Part shown: one piece after another, positions 4,784 through 5,531 of the stretch
Layout of the letters: every line of letters begins with the position of its first letter
How positions within the stretch are numbered: position 1 is the stretch's first letter
The notes under the pieces: generated by a model
The model's input: the letters and a program-made list of their open reading frames with translations, nothing else
Told to the model about the DNA's origin: nothing
The model's database searches: none
Assembly (NCBI GenBank): GCA_022709105.1
Contig: JAKIXL010000101.1
Span: 1 to 5,531, forward strand
Origin: Thermoplasmatota archaeon
GTDB taxonomy: Archaea; Thermoplasmatota; Thermoplasmata; Methanomassiliicoccales; Methanomassiliicoccaceae
Direction: 5' to 3'
Length of the DNA: 5,531 bases
Made by a program: the position numbers and the translations under genes

Positions 4784-5531
4784 ATGTCGTTCAAGGTTCC
4801 CGAGGACATAACCATTTGCTTGGAGGAGGAACTGGGGAAGAGGTTCCTGGAGAGGATATGGGGTAAAAGACCGACCTACACTTGCGTCATCGGCAACACT
4901 GAAACGGCGAAGATACCGGGAATATCCGCGGCCGGGGCGAACCCGGAGGCCACCGATTTCACTCCCGCGGCCGACATGGAGCTGCTTCACTACGGCAAGT
5001 GCAAGTGCATTGACGGAGTGCCGGTGACCCCGGACGGCATACCGACGCCGGGCATAGTGGCCATGTCCGCCCTGAAGCTTGCCCCCATGCCCATCTTCGT
5101 TTTCAACGGCGGACTGAGGGTCAAGCCGCACGTACCGTACTTCGAGCTGGACGGCGCCCCCGGCGATGATATCCGCACCGGCCGTTCGGTCAAGGACCCG
5201 GAGAAGGTGTTCGACCGGGCGGTGATAGCCGGCGAGAACCTGGCGAAGGTAAGTGATTATCTGGTGGTGGCAGAGTCCATTCCCGGAGGTACCACCACCG
5301 CGCTTGGGGTCCTGACGGCAATGGGGTACGAAGCTGCGGGGAAGGTCTCCAGCACTCTTCCCGCCAACCCTCATGCCCTGAAGATTAAGGTCGTCGAGGA
5401 GGGCTTGAAGGCCAGCGGCATGAGGAGGGAGACATTCAGAAAGGACCCCATGGCCGCCATCGAGGCGGTCGGAGACCCCATGATGGCCGCCGCGGCGGGC
5501 CTGGCGATCGGTGCCTCGGAGACCGTTCCGG
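4784..5531 (+). CDS. cobT: CobT-like nicotinate-nucleotide:benzimidazole phosphoribosyltransferase, archaeal type (3' partial)
   Basis: CobT transfers phosphoribose from nicotinate mononucleotide to a benzimidazole base, giving alpha-ribazole phosphate for the lower ligand of cobamides; it is cytoplasmic. The 249 complete codons match the archaeal CobT/UPF0284 family: GISAAGANPEATDFTPAADM (46-65), VPVTPDGIPTPGIV (79-92), FNGGLRVKPHVPYFEL (107-122), GDDIRTGRSV (127-136), and the highly conserved ESIPGGTTTALGVL (164-177) and KVSSTLPANP (187-196). About 100 C-terminal residues lie beyond the window, judging from a family length of about 350. The ATG at 4784 follows GGAGAT; an in-frame ATG at 4748 would add MHNPTGFRGDVE, which does not resemble the family N-terminus. 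It has its own TATA box and a possible operator. Cobamides serve corrinoid methyltransferases, which fits a methanogen. Family assignment is secure; the true base accepted is unknown. Confidence 0.95.
   Translation, partial: MSFKVPEDITICLEEELGKRFLERIWGKRPTYTCVIGNTETAKIPGISAAGANPEATDFTPAADMELLHYGKCKCIDGVPVTPDGIPTPGIVAMSALKLAPMPIFVFNGGLRVKPHVPYFELDGAPGDDIRTGRSVKDPEKVFDRAVIAGENLAKVSDYLVVAESIPGGTTTALGVLTAMGYEAAGKVSSTLPANPHALKIKVVEEGLKASGMRRETFRKDPMAAIEAVGDPMMAAAAGLAIGASETVP

Noticed and set aside
4652..5374. Minus-strand open frame (240 codons) opposite cobT
   Set aside because: The plus strand encodes unmistakable CobT motifs throughout, so this is a shadow.
1..5531. CRISPR arrays, insertion sequences, tRNA or rRNA genes
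   Set aside because: No spaced direct repeats, transposase motifs, terminal repeats, cloverleaf or conserved rRNA sequence were seen on reading both strands.

Overview
The window looks like a piece of a euryarchaeal, probably methanogen-type, chromosome of moderately high GC. The evidence is an archaeal-type CobT homologue, an archaeal-type ApgM-like protein, TATA-box promoter elements (TTTTATAGGC occurs twice) with no bacterial -35/-10 pairs, and a HypF, which implies [NiFe]-hydrogenases. A Thermoplasmata/Methanomassiliicoccales-like host would fit, but that is inference and a database comparison is needed.

Layout. Positions 1-2073 (+) hold most of hypF, the carbamoyltransferase that starts CN-ligand synthesis for [NiFe]-hydrogenase; its 5' end lies outside the window. 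A convergent minus-strand gene (2179-2619) encodes an unrecognised 146-residue soluble protein. Positions 2620-2894 are non-coding and AT-rich, with several TATA-like elements and a short inverted repeat. Two small minus-strand genes follow: an unrecognised 63-residue protein (2895-3086, TTG start) and, upstream of it, a DUF488/YeaO-family protein (3123-3482). A divergent intergenic region (3483-3616) leads to an ApgM-like protein of the alkaline phosphatase superfamily (3617-4666, +). After a 117-bp promoter region, a CobT-like phosphoribosyltransferase begins at 4784 and runs off the right edge.

How the genes relate. There is no obvious single operon. HypF serves hydrogenase maturation, CobT serves cobamide lower-ligand assembly, and the ApgM-like enzyme may serve lower glycolysis/gluconeogenesis. 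This is an ordinary metabolic neighbourhood for a hydrogen-using methanogen with small orphan genes between the blocks. I see no mobile element, CRISPR array, tRNA or rRNA.

The points most worth a second look are a Cys-to-Asp replacement at a HypF zinc-ligand position, two neighbouring genes ending in TAG (relevant if the host decodes pyrrolysine), an 18-bp near-palindrome over the TATA box of the 63-residue gene, and a tandem CCAnnTGGCT element at the predicted transcription start of cobT. I did not find convincing evidence of a new multi-gene system.
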